13,672 nucleotides of DNA from Clostridiaceae bacterium (GTDB lineage Bacteria > Bacillota > Clostridia > Lachnospirales > Lachnospiraceae), in the NCBI GenBank assembly GCA_018378255.1, contig JAGZXV010000160.1:1-13672 (forward strand), given 5' to 3'. This document shows positions 6,631-13,672 of the stretch, in pieces. The notes under the pieces were generated by a model, which made no database searches, was not told the DNA's origin, and saw nothing but the letters and a program-made list of their open reading frames with translations. The position numbers were made by a program, and so were the translations under genes. Position 1 is the first letter of the stretch. Every line of letters starts with the position of its first letter.

Positions 6631-7860
6631 TTACTTGATATAGTGTTCCAGGTTATTTCGGATGGCTACGGCAGCGGCCCCTTTAGCACCGCTGAAATCG
6701 TCGTAATCGATGAAGATGAGCTGTGTTTTCGTATCAGATAAACGGAACTGGTTTTCCTGGATCGTACTGAGAAAATGTTCTTTGTTTTTGGGATTTGAAA
6801 AGATTCTTCCCTCAATCAGCATGGAGTGGGGACGGATCAGGTTGTCCACGTTTGCAACTGCGATTCCCAGATAAAAGGCGGCGCTGAGGAGGAGTTCATC
6901 GCAGAAGGGATCTCCGGCTTGCTGAGCTTCTAAGATCTGTGAAAATGCCGGTCTTACCCCTTGGCCGCATATGGTTTCGAGAATCGGAGCTTTTCCTTCT
7001 TTCAGGGCTTCAAAACACTGGTCTATGATGCTTCGCTCGCCTGCCAGGCTGTGTAAGGTTCCCATGCTTCCCAGTTCATTTCTGGGCTTGCTGGGATCGA
7101 TGATCATGTAGCCTACCTCGCCGGGACCTACAGGATTACTCAACATCGCGGAGTTATTGAGAATCAGCGGACAGGCGATGCCGCTGAAGATGTACATATA
7201 AGTAAATGACGGGATATCCCGCAGAAGGTCTTTCCGGAACAGCTGGGCTCCATAAGCACGGGCCAGGGTATTGTTTTCCACGCTGACTGGGCCGTTAAAT
7301 CCGGTCAGCCGTTTCACATCGCTGAAAATATCCTTATCATACCAGCTGTTCTGCCGATGGGCGCCCAGGGTGCCTTTAACCGGATCGATGATACCGGCCA
7401 GACAGATTCCCATGCCGGCCAGTTTCCCTTCTGGTATGAGGTCTGAATGAAGCACGCTGTTTATCATCCGGCAGGTGTGATCCATGCATTCATTATAATC
7501 GGGGTAATCGGTATTATCAACCGCTGAATGGATCACCTCGCCCCGGTAATTGGTTATGCATAGATGGCGGAAGAGCCTTCGGAATTCTACGCCGATAAAA
7601 TAGCCGGCATTGCTGACGATATTGACCGCATTGGCCCGGCGTCCCAGGTTCAGGGAGGAACTTTCCTGAAGGGGCACTTCTTCCAGCAGTCCGGATGCTA
7701 TCATGCTGCTGATATTGGTGGTGATGGTGGGGAGTGTCAGAGAAAGTTTTTCTGCAATTCCCGCCCGGGTGATCGGCCCGTATTCATAAATCATTCTTCG
7801 GATTGCCGCCTGGTTCGCCACCTTGACTCTGGGAAGATTGTTTCCAGGTGTAATTTCCAT
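6631..7860 (-). CDS. ROK-family transcriptional regulator (ROK2), zinc motif lost
   Basis: A 409-residue ROK regulator, paralogous to ROK1 (490). The winged helix-turn-helix at about 16-62 is very similar: GPITRAGIAEKL, then LPTITTNISSMI, EEVPL and LGRRANAV against LPTVTTTIKSLL, KEVPL and LGRRAAAI in ROK1. The ligand half is more diverged. The zinc site is gone: the four positions H, C, C, C are Tyr251, Asn261, Leu263 and Thr268. The ATP loop is degenerate (FIGVEFRR) and the catalytic Asp is Asn197, so it is not a kinase. The start is ATG 7860, with a GGGGG-containing ribosome site just upstream. A near-consensus promoter at 7928-7956 drives it, and copy B of the AT motif lies just past that -10, so autoregulation is likely. 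It probably also controls the divergent operon at 7979. Confidence 0.92.
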   Translation of the reverse strand: MEITPGNNLPRVKVANQAAIRRMIYEYGPITRAGIAEKLSLTLPTITTNISSMIASGLLEEVPLQESSSLNLGRRANAVNIVSNAGYFIGVEFRRLFRHLCITNYRGEVIHSAVDNTDYPDYNECMDHTCRMINSVLHSDLIPEGKLAGMGICLAGIIDPVKGTLGAHRQNSWYDKDIFSDVKRLTGFNGPVSVENNTLARAYGAQLFRKDLLRDIPSFTYMYIFSGIACPLILNNSAMLSNPVGPGEVGYMIIDPSKPRNELGSMGTLHSLAGERSIIDQCFEALKEGKAPILETICGQGVRPAFSQILEAQQAGDPFCDELLLSAAFYLGIAVANVDNLIRPHSMLIEGRIFSNPKNKEHFLSTIQENQFRLSDTKTQLIFIDYDDFSGAKGAAAVAIRNNLEHYIK

Positions 7861-7907
7861 AAAATATCCCCCTATATATTTAAAAATATTGTGTAATATT
7901 TATATTT

Positions 7908-7930
7908 TAAATTAAATTAATAAATAAATT
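7908..7930. promoter_or_regulatory. Putative ROK operator, copy B, in the divergent ROK2 / PGI-like gap
   Basis: An A/T-only stretch containing TAAATTAAATTAAT at 7908-7921, identical to 13488-13501 in copy C. On the minus strand it starts a few bases after the -10 of the ROK2 promoter. The surrounding minus-strand sequence also matches copy A (TTTATTAATTTA is exact). It is placed to control both ROK2 and the gene at 7979. Confidence 0.5.
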
Positions 7931-7956
7931 ATAGCAAATGAACAATGCAAAGTCAA
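7928..7956 (-). promoter_or_regulatory. Strong promoter of ROK2
   Basis: On the minus strand: TTGACT (7956-7951), a 17-base spacer ending TTTGC, then a perfect TATAAT (7933-7928), with TGC just before the -10. No equally good promoter is seen for the + strand gene at 7979; its promoter must lie within or left of the AT motif, where only weak matches occur. Confidence 0.8.
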
Positions 7957-7978
7957 GACAGCAGAAAGGAATGAAAGA

Positions 7979-9244
7979 ATGGAAGTCCAATTGAATCTGA
8001 ACTATGCCGTCTCCTGTCTGGATCCTTCTGAATTAGAAGAACAACAGAAAACAGCGGCTAAAATATGTAAAAATATATTTGAAAAGGAGGATGACGAAAG
8101 GGTATTGGGATGGAGAACTCTATCGGAATCCGCCGTTATGATGGATATTATGAAGCAGAAAGCGGAGAAGGTCAGAATGGATGCTGATGTATTTGTGATC
8201 GTCGGAGTGGGAGGTTCTAATCAGGCGGCCCGGGCGGTTATAGAGGCTTTCCCGGACCGGAAAGGACCTGAGATCGTCTATCTGGGAAATACCCTTTCTC
8301 CCCGCTATATCAGCCGTGTGTTAAAGGGCATGGAAGGAAAGAGTGTCTATATAGATGTGATTGCAAAGAATTTCGAAACCCTGGAGCCGGGCAGCCATTT
8401 CCGCATTCTGAGGCAGTGGATGGGAGAGCGTTATACGAGAGAGGAGATGGCCGGACGGATCATCCTCACCGGAACTGCAGGTTCCCGTCTCAATGAGATC
8501 GCAGAGGAAAACGGGTATCTGTTTTTACCATTTCCGGAAGCAGTAGGAGGGCGGTATTCCGCGTTTACGCCGGTGGCATTGTTCCCTCTTCTCGTATCCG
8601 GCCTTGATGTGGATGCTTATCTGCGGGGAGCGCAAAATGCCATAACCCTGTGCCGGGAGAGGCCGGAGGAAAGCCCATCCGTGCGTTATGCGGCCGCCAG
8701 AAGTCTTCTTTATAAGAAGGGATATGATATAGAAATGCTGGTATCATTTGAACCCCAGTTTTATTATTTTGCAAAATGGTGGTGGCAGTTATTTGGCGAG
8801 AGCGAGGGGAAGGATAAAAAAGGAATCTATCCGGCCATGGCTATTTATTCAGAAGACCTGCATTCCATTGGCCAGTATGTACAGGATGGGCGCAGAAATC
8901 TGATCGAGACATTTCTTTCAGCAGAAGACCCGAAAGCTTCGGTTGTGATCCTGCCGGATCCTGAATTTGGAGACCGGTTTGATTATCTGGACAATATGGA
9001 TTTTGATATGATCAATAAAATCGCTGAAAATGCCACAATGGAAGCCCATGAAGAAGGGGGAGTGCCATGTATCAGGATGAAGATAAAAGAGATTTCGGAG
9101 GAGGCGTTCGGCGGATTATTCTATACGTTTATGATGGCCTGCGCCTGTTCCGGGATTTTATCAGAAGTAAACCCCTTTGACCAGGAAGGGGTGGAGGCAT
9201 ATAAGCGCAGCATGTTTCAAGCGCTTGGAAAACCCCGGATGTAA
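7979..9244 (+). CDS. Divergent glucose-6-phosphate isomerase-like protein
   Basis: A 421-residue protein, slightly short for Firmicute PGI (about 450). PGI landmarks in order: GVGGS (76-80, first phosphate-contact loop), VGGRYSAFTPV (189-199), LFGESEGKDKKGIYP (271-285, with the expected catalytic Glu274), DLHSIGQ (293-299, His295), and GVEAYKRSMF near the end with Lys409. The oddity is the main phosphate loop: the usual SKSGTTTEP (or SKTFTTxE) reads AKNFETLEP at 129-137, replacing residues that hold the sugar phosphate. It may therefore act on a sugar with another group at C6, or be a specialised paralog. AAAGGA lies eight bases before ATG 7979. It is the first gene of an operon with sulfatase and GH3 genes, unlike a housekeeping pgi. 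PGI-fold membership is near certain; glucose 6-phosphate as substrate is not. Confidence 0.88.
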   Translation: MEVQLNLNYAVSCLDPSELEEQQKTAAKICKNIFEKEDDERVLGWRTLSESAVMMDIMKQKAEKVRMDADVFVIVGVGGSNQAARAVIEAFPDRKGPEIVYLGNTLSPRYISRVLKGMEGKSVYIDVIAKNFETLEPGSHFRILRQWMGERYTREEMAGRIILTGTAGSRLNEIAEENGYLFLPFPEAVGGRYSAFTPVALFPLLVSGLDVDAYLRGAQNAITLCRERPEESPSVRYAAARSLLYKKGYDIEMLVSFEPQFYYFAKWWWQLFGESEGKDKKGIYPAMAIYSEDLHSIGQYVQDGRRNLIETFLSAEDPKASVVILPDPEFGDRFDYLDNMDFDMINKIAENATMEAHEEGGVPCIRMKIKEISEEAFGGLFYTFMMACACSGILSEVNPFDQEGVEAYKRSMFQALGKPRM

Positions 9245-9282
9245 CTTGTGAATATCAGTTGATTGGAAATAAGGAGATTCAG

Positions 9283-10935
9283 ATGGCAAAAAAACCTCAT
9301 ATTATTATATTTAACCCGGATGAGATGCGCTGGGACACCATGGGACATATGGGAAATCCTGCGGCTCATACCCCATATTTAGATGAATTTGCCGCAAAGG
9401 AAGCCGTATCCTTTAGCAATGCATACTGTCAGAACCCGGTCTGTGTCCCCAGTCGGTGCAGCTTTTTCACCGGATTGTATCCTCATGTCCACGGTCACCG
9501 CACCATGAGTTATCTGCTCCATCCGGGAGAAGAAAACCTGTTTTCAGAATTAAGGGATGCGGGTTATTATGTTTGGATGAATGCCAGAAATGATCTGTTT
9601 GCCGGCCAGATTGAAGGCTGGAATGAGGCAAATGCAGATACGATTTTCTATGGCGGAGACGTTCCCAAAGCTTTGGGGCCGATGGAACAGGAGAAGTTAA
9701 GAGGAGAAGAAAAATACAGGTATTCACATTTTGACGGAAAACTGGGCTTAGATGAGAACGGAAAAAATTACAGTTCTGATGACGAGGCAGTGGATGCTGC
9801 CGTGGACTTTGTGAAAAATTATGACAATGACCGGCCGCTGTGCCTTTTTCTGGGGCTCTTATTTCCCCATGTGCCCTATGGTGTGGAAGAACCCTATTAC
9901 TCCATGATCGACAGAAAGAAACTGCCCGAGAGAATCCGGCCTGAGGATTGTAAGGATAAATCAAAGATGCTTTCGCTGCTCAGAAAATACCAGAAGATGG
10001 ATGCGTATACAAAAGAGGACTGGGATGAACTGCGGGCCGTCTATCTGGGAATGTGCGCTAAAATAGACAGCCAGTTTAAACGCCTTTGTGACGGTCTGAA
10101 GGACGCTGGTATTTATGATGACTGTGCGATTTTCTTTTTCAGCGACCATGGGGATTTTGACGGCGATTACGGCATCACAGAAAAAGCCCAGTCCAGCTTT
10201 GAAGACTGTTTAATCCGCGTTCCTCTTTTGATTAAACCTCCAAAGGGAGAAGGGCTGGATGCAGGTCTGACCGAGTCCATGGCGGAGTTGGTGGACTTCT
10301 ATGCGACAGCTGTGGATTATGCAGGTATTGTGCCGAAAAGGACACAGTTCGGACGAAGTTTAAAAGAGATTGTGGGAGACAGGACGAAAGAAAACCGCAG
10401 CTATGTGTGCTGTGAAGGCGGACGGCTTCCTGAAGAAAGCCATTGTGACGAATACCATTCAGCAGGCCCTGGCGGCCCGGATGTTAATTTTGTTTACTGG
10501 CCTAAGATGATGGCTCAGACAGACCATGAGGCCCACGCAAAGGCTTCGATGATCAGGAGCCGGGATTATAAATATGTGAGCCGGATCACGGGGGAGGATG
10601 AGTTCTATGATTTAAAAAATGACCCCGGTGAAACTGTTAACCAGATAAAGAATCCTGTTTATGCGTCCGAAATCGCTTCCATGCGGATAGAATTTATGCG
10701 CTGGATGCAGAGGACGGCTGATGTGGTGCCCTATGCCTATGACAAGCGTTTTACGGATGAAATGATGTGGGCCAAGGTCAAAAACATCTGTCCGTCCGGG
10801 TATGAGACCGATGTAAAGGAGAAAATCCGCGGCGGCATGAAGCAGGGAATGCTGTATATGTATCTCGCTAAGCTGCGCAGAGCGGTGGAGGAAGAGAAAA
10901 AAAGGATTGAGGAGGAGTATGATGGAAATCTATAA
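9283..10935 (+). CDS. S1-family sulfatase, Cys-type, cytoplasmic
   Basis: The start is set at ATG 9283, preceded by AAGGAG (9271-9276) at six bases; an in-frame TTG at 9259 lacks such a site. The protein is 550 residues. Formylglycine sulfatase motifs are present: metal-binding NPDEMRWD (11-18), CVPSRCSFFTG with Cys54 as the residue converted to formylglycine, PHVPY (195-199) and SDHGD (287-291). It should hydrolyse a sulfate ester. There is no signal peptide, so it acts in the cytoplasm, unlike most sulfatases used on extracellular glycans; the substrate must be imported still sulfated. No sulfatase-maturing enzyme is in the window, so maturation would depend on a gene elsewhere. The C-terminal tail is a charged helix, LRRAVEEEKKRIEEE. 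The gene starts 38 bases after the PGI-like gene and overlaps the GH3 gene by 14 bases. A phosphonate monoester hydrolase-like activity is a less likely alternative. Confidence 0.92.
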   Translation: MAKKPHIIIFNPDEMRWDTMGHMGNPAAHTPYLDEFAAKEAVSFSNAYCQNPVCVPSRCSFFTGLYPHVHGHRTMSYLLHPGEENLFSELRDAGYYVWMNARNDLFAGQIEGWNEANADTIFYGGDVPKALGPMEQEKLRGEEKYRYSHFDGKLGLDENGKNYSSDDEAVDAAVDFVKNYDNDRPLCLFLGLLFPHVPYGVEEPYYSMIDRKKLPERIRPEDCKDKSKMLSLLRKYQKMDAYTKEDWDELRAVYLGMCAKIDSQFKRLCDGLKDAGIYDDCAIFFFSDHGDFDGDYGITEKAQSSFEDCLIRVPLLIKPPKGEGLDAGLTESMAELVDFYATAVDYAGIVPKRTQFGRSLKEIVGDRTKENRSYVCCEGGRLPEESHCDEYHSAGPGGPDVNFVYWPKMMAQTDHEAHAKASMIRSRDYKYVSRITGEDEFYDLKNDPGETVNQIKNPVYASEIASMRIEFMRWMQRTADVVPYAYDKRFTDEMMWAKVKNICPSGYETDVKEKIRGGMKQGMLYMYLAKLRRAVEEEKKRIEEEYDGNL

Positions 10936-13363
10936 GGACAGCACAAAACCGGTAATGGAGCGGGTGGAAGATCTGCTGGAAAGAATGACATTGGAGGAGA
11001 AGGCGGCCCAGCTTTGCGGTGACCTGCCCATGGAACTGGTGCAGGATGGAATGCCCTCCACGGAACTGTTAAAGAAAAAATTCCCATATGGGCATGGGCG
11101 GATTACCCAGTATTCCACCATGGGCCTGGCGGATCCGATGAAGATAGCTGTCCTGTCAAACACGCTTCAAAGGTATTTTGTGGAAGAGACCAGGCTGGGG
11201 ATTCCGGTGGCACTTCAGACGGAGAATCTCTGTGGTTATCCGGCTCTGGGAGGAACCATGTTTCCGGCACAGATCAACCTTTCCTGTACCTGGGAACCGG
11301 AGCTGGCGGAGGCCATGAGCAGCATCATTTCCCAGGAATCCAAGGCGGTAGGAATTAATTCAGCCATGAGCCCGGTTATCGATATCGTCCGTGACCACAG
11401 GTGGGGACGGGTTTATGAAACTTACGGGGAGGATCCATATCTGACCAGCCAGATGGGGATTCACTATGTAAAGGGCATGCAGAAAGATAAGAAAAACGGG
11501 GTAGCCTGTGTTGCAAAACATTTTCTGGGATACTCCGATTCCCAGGGCGGGCTCAATACGGCGGTCTGCCGGATCCCGGACAGGGAACTGTACGAAGTGT
11601 TCGCAACACCCTTTGAGGCGGTGATGCGGGAGGCGGATGTCAGTTCAGTTATGGCCAACTACGGGGAAATAGATGGAATGTGCGTGGTGGCAAATAAAAA
11701 AATAGCCCAGGACCTGCTTCGGGATACCATGAAATTTGAGGGTATTTTAACTTCCGACGGCGCCGGGGTTTTAAAAACATATAAGGATTTCAAAACCGCA
11801 GAATCTTATGAAGAGGCCGGGCTGCTGGCTAAAAAGGCCGGAACCGATACGGAAATCCCGGTGGGAAATGCGTTCAGAAAGCTTCCGGACTATGTGAGGG
11901 AGGGAAAACTGGATGAGGCCATTCTTGACCAGTCGGTAAGGCGCGTTTTAAAAGTGAAATTTGAATACGGACTTTTTGAAAACCCATATATCGACCTGGA
12001 TCAAGTAAAACAGTCCCTGACCAACGATGAAAAAAGCGCCCTGTCCGAAGAGATTGCCGCTAAATCGCTGGTTCTTCTTAAAAATGAAGGAGTACTGCCT
12101 TTGAAACAGGGAATAAAACTGGCCGTGGTGGGGCCGCATAGCGACAGCCTCAGGTATCCGGTCAGCGGTTATACCTATCCGGCCTATGTGGAAATGCTGA
12201 CGGCCGGGAGCGAGGGAAATGAGGTATCTATCGGCGGCATGGCAGATGAAGCCCAGGCCGGCAAAAAGAAATCTCCGGACAATCCATTTGCAGCCTTCAC
12301 CAAAGGCCTGACCAAGGAGGAGAAGGAATCCATCGGAGATATGAACGGAGTTCTCCGGGGGATGGGGGCCAGAACCTTAAAAGAAGAATTATCAGACCGG
12401 TTCCCTGTGGTTTATGCAAAAGGCTGTGAGATCAGCGGCGACGATATTTCCGGAATTCCGGAGGCAGTAAAGGCAGCCAGGGCCAGTGATGTAGTGATCA
12501 TGGCCTGCGGCGGAAACTGCGGCTGGGTAAATGTGACCGGAGGAGAGGGAAAAGACCGCTGCAGCCTGGAACTTCCGGGAGTGCAGCAACAGCTTTTAGA
12601 GGCTCTCTGCGCTGTGGGCAAACCGGTGGTGCTCATTCTCTACGGCCCGGGGATTTTTGCCCTTCCATGGGCGTGTGAACACACGGCGGCCATGATCCAG
12701 GCGTGGATGCCGGGCCAGTATGCGGCTAAAGTGATGGCAGATGCGTTAGACGGTACAAGAAACTTTGGCGGAAAGCTGACTACGACGATTCCAAGAAGCG
12801 TAGGCCAGACTCCGGTCACTTACAATCACCGGATGGGCAGCGGATATGCTTCTAATACGGACCCTATGGGAAGCCTGATATTTACGGGCGGATATGTGGA
12901 TCAGCCCAGCCAGCCTCTGTTCTGTTTCGGCCATGGCTTGAGCTACACAACATTTGCCCTGTCTGAATTTGCAGTGGAATCCAGGGAAACGGCGACGGAT
13001 GGAAGGATCGTGGTTTCCTGCACCGTGGCAAATACGGGCGAACGTCAGGGAGATGAGGTGGTGCAGCTTTATTACCGCACCAAGAAAGCCCATGTAGTGC
13101 GCCCTGTGAAACAGCTTGCCGGTTTTAAGAGGGTGAGCCTGAAGCCAGGGGAAAAGAAGAGAGTTACCTTTATGCTGAAAACCAGCCAGTTAGGGTATTA
13201 CAATGAAGAGATGGAATTTGTGGTAGAGCCGACAGTGATGGATATTATGATCGGTACCAGCTCTCACCGGATCGAATACAGTGAGGAGATAACTCTGATA
13301 GGGGACAAGGTAAATGTAATGGGGAAACGGTCCTATACCTGTGAAGCGGTTGTATCGGATTAG
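10922..13363 (+). CDS. Glycoside hydrolase family 3 beta-glycosidase, cytoplasmic
   Basis: ATG 10922 is chosen because AGGAGG (10910-10915) lies six bases before it; ATG 10919 would be too close. The protein is 813 residues, with no signal peptide. The N-terminal TIM barrel carries RWGR (160-163), VAKHF (197-201) and the nucleophile Asp279 in LTSDGAG; Gly follows Asp where Trp or Tyr is common. The second domain supplies the probable acid/base Glu542 in GGEGKDRCSLELPG. A C-terminal fibronectin III-like domain (about 680-790) includes GDEVVQLYY and PVKQLAGFKRVSLKPGE. A charged stretch at about 436-485 (KKKSPDNPF...TKEEKES) lies between domains. GH3 enzymes remove single beta-linked sugars (glucose, xylose, N-acetylglucosamine) from non-reducing ends; which one is not clear. 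Its start overlaps the sulfatase end, so translation is coupled, fitting desulfation and hydrolysis of one imported glycoside. Confidence 0.94.
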   Translation: MEIYKDSTKPVMERVEDLLERMTLEEKAAQLCGDLPMELVQDGMPSTELLKKKFPYGHGRITQYSTMGLADPMKIAVLSNTLQRYFVEETRLGIPVALQTENLCGYPALGGTMFPAQINLSCTWEPELAEAMSSIISQESKAVGINSAMSPVIDIVRDHRWGRVYETYGEDPYLTSQMGIHYVKGMQKDKKNGVACVAKHFLGYSDSQGGLNTAVCRIPDRELYEVFATPFEAVMREADVSSVMANYGEIDGMCVVANKKIAQDLLRDTMKFEGILTSDGAGVLKTYKDFKTAESYEEAGLLAKKAGTDTEIPVGNAFRKLPDYVREGKLDEAILDQSVRRVLKVKFEYGLFENPYIDLDQVKQSLTNDEKSALSEEIAAKSLVLLKNEGVLPLKQGIKLAVVGPHSDSLRYPVSGYTYPAYVEMLTAGSEGNEVSIGGMADEAQAGKKKSPDNPFAAFTKGLTKEEKESIGDMNGVLRGMGARTLKEELSDRFPVVYAKGCEISGDDISGIPEAVKAARASDVVIMACGGNCGWVNVTGGEGKDRCSLELPGVQQQLLEALCAVGKPVVLILYGPGIFALPWACEHTAAMIQAWMPGQYAAKVMADALDGTRNFGGKLTTTIPRSVGQTPVTYNHRMGSGYASNTDPMGSLIFTGGYVDQPSQPLFCFGHGLSYTTFALSEFAVESRETATDGRIVVSCTVANTGERQGDEVVQLYYRTKKAHVVRPVKQLAGFKRVSLKPGEKKRVTFMLKTSQLGYYNEEMEFVVEPTVMDIMIGTSSHRIEYSEEITLIGDKVNVMGKRSYTCEAVVSD

Positions 13364-13383
13364 GATGTGTCTGAAACTGATGA

Positions 13384-13407
13384 AAAAAGCCGGATAAAAA
13401 GCTTTTT
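13384..13407 (+). terminator. Weak candidate terminator after the GH3 gene
   Basis: AAAAAGC (13384-13390) can pair with GCTTTTT (13401-13407), with the T-run as part of the stem. The stem is AT-rich and weak, but no better candidate lies between the GH3 stop and the next promoter. Confidence 0.3.
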
Positions 13408-13454
13408 AGCAAGATAGACAAAAAATCAGGATTGCATTTAGGTAATATGCCTAC

Positions 13455-13483
13455 TTGTAACCCAAAAAGCGGTGTGCTATACT
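13455..13483 (+). promoter_or_regulatory. Promoter of the second sulfatase gene
   Basis: TTGTAA (13455-13460), a 17-base spacer ending in TGC (extended -10), then TATACT (13478-13483). The layout matches the promoter at 1986-2014 and the ROK2 promoter: same spacer, same TGC, and an A/T-only motif a few bases later. Confidence 0.7.
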
Positions 13484-13484
13484 T

Positions 13485-13508
13485 TAATAAATTAAATTAA
13501 TTAATTAT
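13485..13508. promoter_or_regulatory. Putative ROK operator, copy C
   Basis: An A/T-only run beginning two bases after the -10 of the second sulfatase promoter. It contains TAAATTAAATTAAT (13488-13501), identical to 7908-7921 in copy B. It covers the expected transcription start, as copy A does. Confidence 0.5.
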
Positions 13509-13529
13509 ATTGACAGGGAGGGTATTCTT

Positions 13530-13672
13530 ATGAAGGCGATTATGGTAATGTATGATTCACTCCGCAGGGATTTGATGTCCGTTAACGGCGGGCCGGTTCC
13601 GACGCCAAATTTTGAAAGGCTGGCGGCTCATTCCGTACAGTTTGACAAATGCTATGTGGGCAGCCTGCCGTG
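13530..13672 (+). CDS. Second sulfatase, N-terminal fragment (cut by window end)
   Basis: ATG 13530 is preceded by GGGAGGG (13516-13522) at seven bases. The 47 complete residues begin MKAIMVMYDSLRRDLMS, the metal-binding start of an S1-type sulfatase (Asp9, Asp14), then TPNFERLAAHSVQFDKCYVGSLP. In many sulfatases with the YDSLRRD start, the next residues are C-M-P-A-R-R, with Cys becoming formylglycine; the window ends at TG, the first two bases of a Cys (or Trp) codon, so this is expected but unseen. It is clearly different from the sulfatase at 9283, whose matching start is FNPDEMRWD, so the locus has two sulfatase types that probably act on different sulfate positions. No signal peptide is visible. 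It has its own promoter with AT motif copy C. Confidence 0.88.
   Translation, partial: MKAIMVMYDSLRRDLMSVNGGPVPTPNFERLAAHSVQFDKCYVGSLP

Noticed and set aside
7564..7896. 110-codon + strand frame covering the ROK2 5' end
   Set aside because: Opposite to ROK2 and across its ribosome site; no recognisable protein features.
9467..9964. 165-codon open frame on the minus strand inside the sulfatase gene
   Set aside because: Antisense to a strongly supported sulfatase and of low-complexity composition; not a real gene.
13384..13407. Possible regulatory palindrome AAAAAGCTTTTT after GH3
   Set aside because: Best explained as part of a weak terminator; no second copy seen.

Overview
The window looks like a carbohydrate-use locus from a Gram-positive, probably clostridial and Lachnospiraceae-like, gut bacterium. 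The support is indirect: moderate GC, strong AGGAGG-type ribosome binding sites, near-consensus sigma-A promoters with TGn extended -10 elements, two ROK regulators with winged-helix domains, and an intracellular sulfatase and GH3 set next to an Opp/Dpp-type ABC transporter. No species can be named from the sequence alone. No tRNA, rRNA, CRISPR array, transposase or phage gene was seen.

Layout on the + strand unless stated. The window opens in the 3' end of an Opp/Dpp-type ABC ATPase gene (1-282), followed by a terminator. A monocistronic ROK regulator (ROK1, 490-1713) follows, then a 352-base gap with a very long hairpin, a short inverted repeat, a good promoter and an AT-only inverted repeat. 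That promoter drives a four-gene operon (2066-6067) of two TIM-barrel sugar isomerase/epimerase-family proteins alternating with two Gfo/Idh/MocA oxidoreductases. It ends at a bidirectional terminator facing a minus-strand pair: a second ROK regulator (ROK2, 7860-6631) and a small two-TM protein (6592-6104). Divergent from ROK2 is a second operon (7979-13363): a divergent phosphoglucose-isomerase-like protein, a Cys-type S1 sulfatase and a GH3 beta-glycosidase, the last two overlapping by 14 bases. The window ends in a second sulfatase gene (13530 onward) with its own promoter.

How it may fit together (inference): a sulfated glycoside is imported, desulfated and hydrolysed inside the cell, since neither sulfatase nor the GH3 enzyme has a visible signal peptide. 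The oxidoreductase/isomerase operon resembles sets that oxidise sugars at C3 and rearrange or cleave the 3-keto product (YcjS/YcjR, DgpA/DgpC), or that process inositols. The PGI-like protein keeps the fold and most catalytic motifs but has a rewritten phosphate-binding loop, so it may act on a sugar whose C6 group is not phosphate.

The strongest regulatory signal is an A/T-only motif just downstream of the -10 box at three promoters: the isomerase/oxidoreductase operon, the ROK2/PGI-like divergent region and the second sulfatase. Two of the copies share an exact 14-mer. This suggests one regulon, controlled by one or both ROK proteins.
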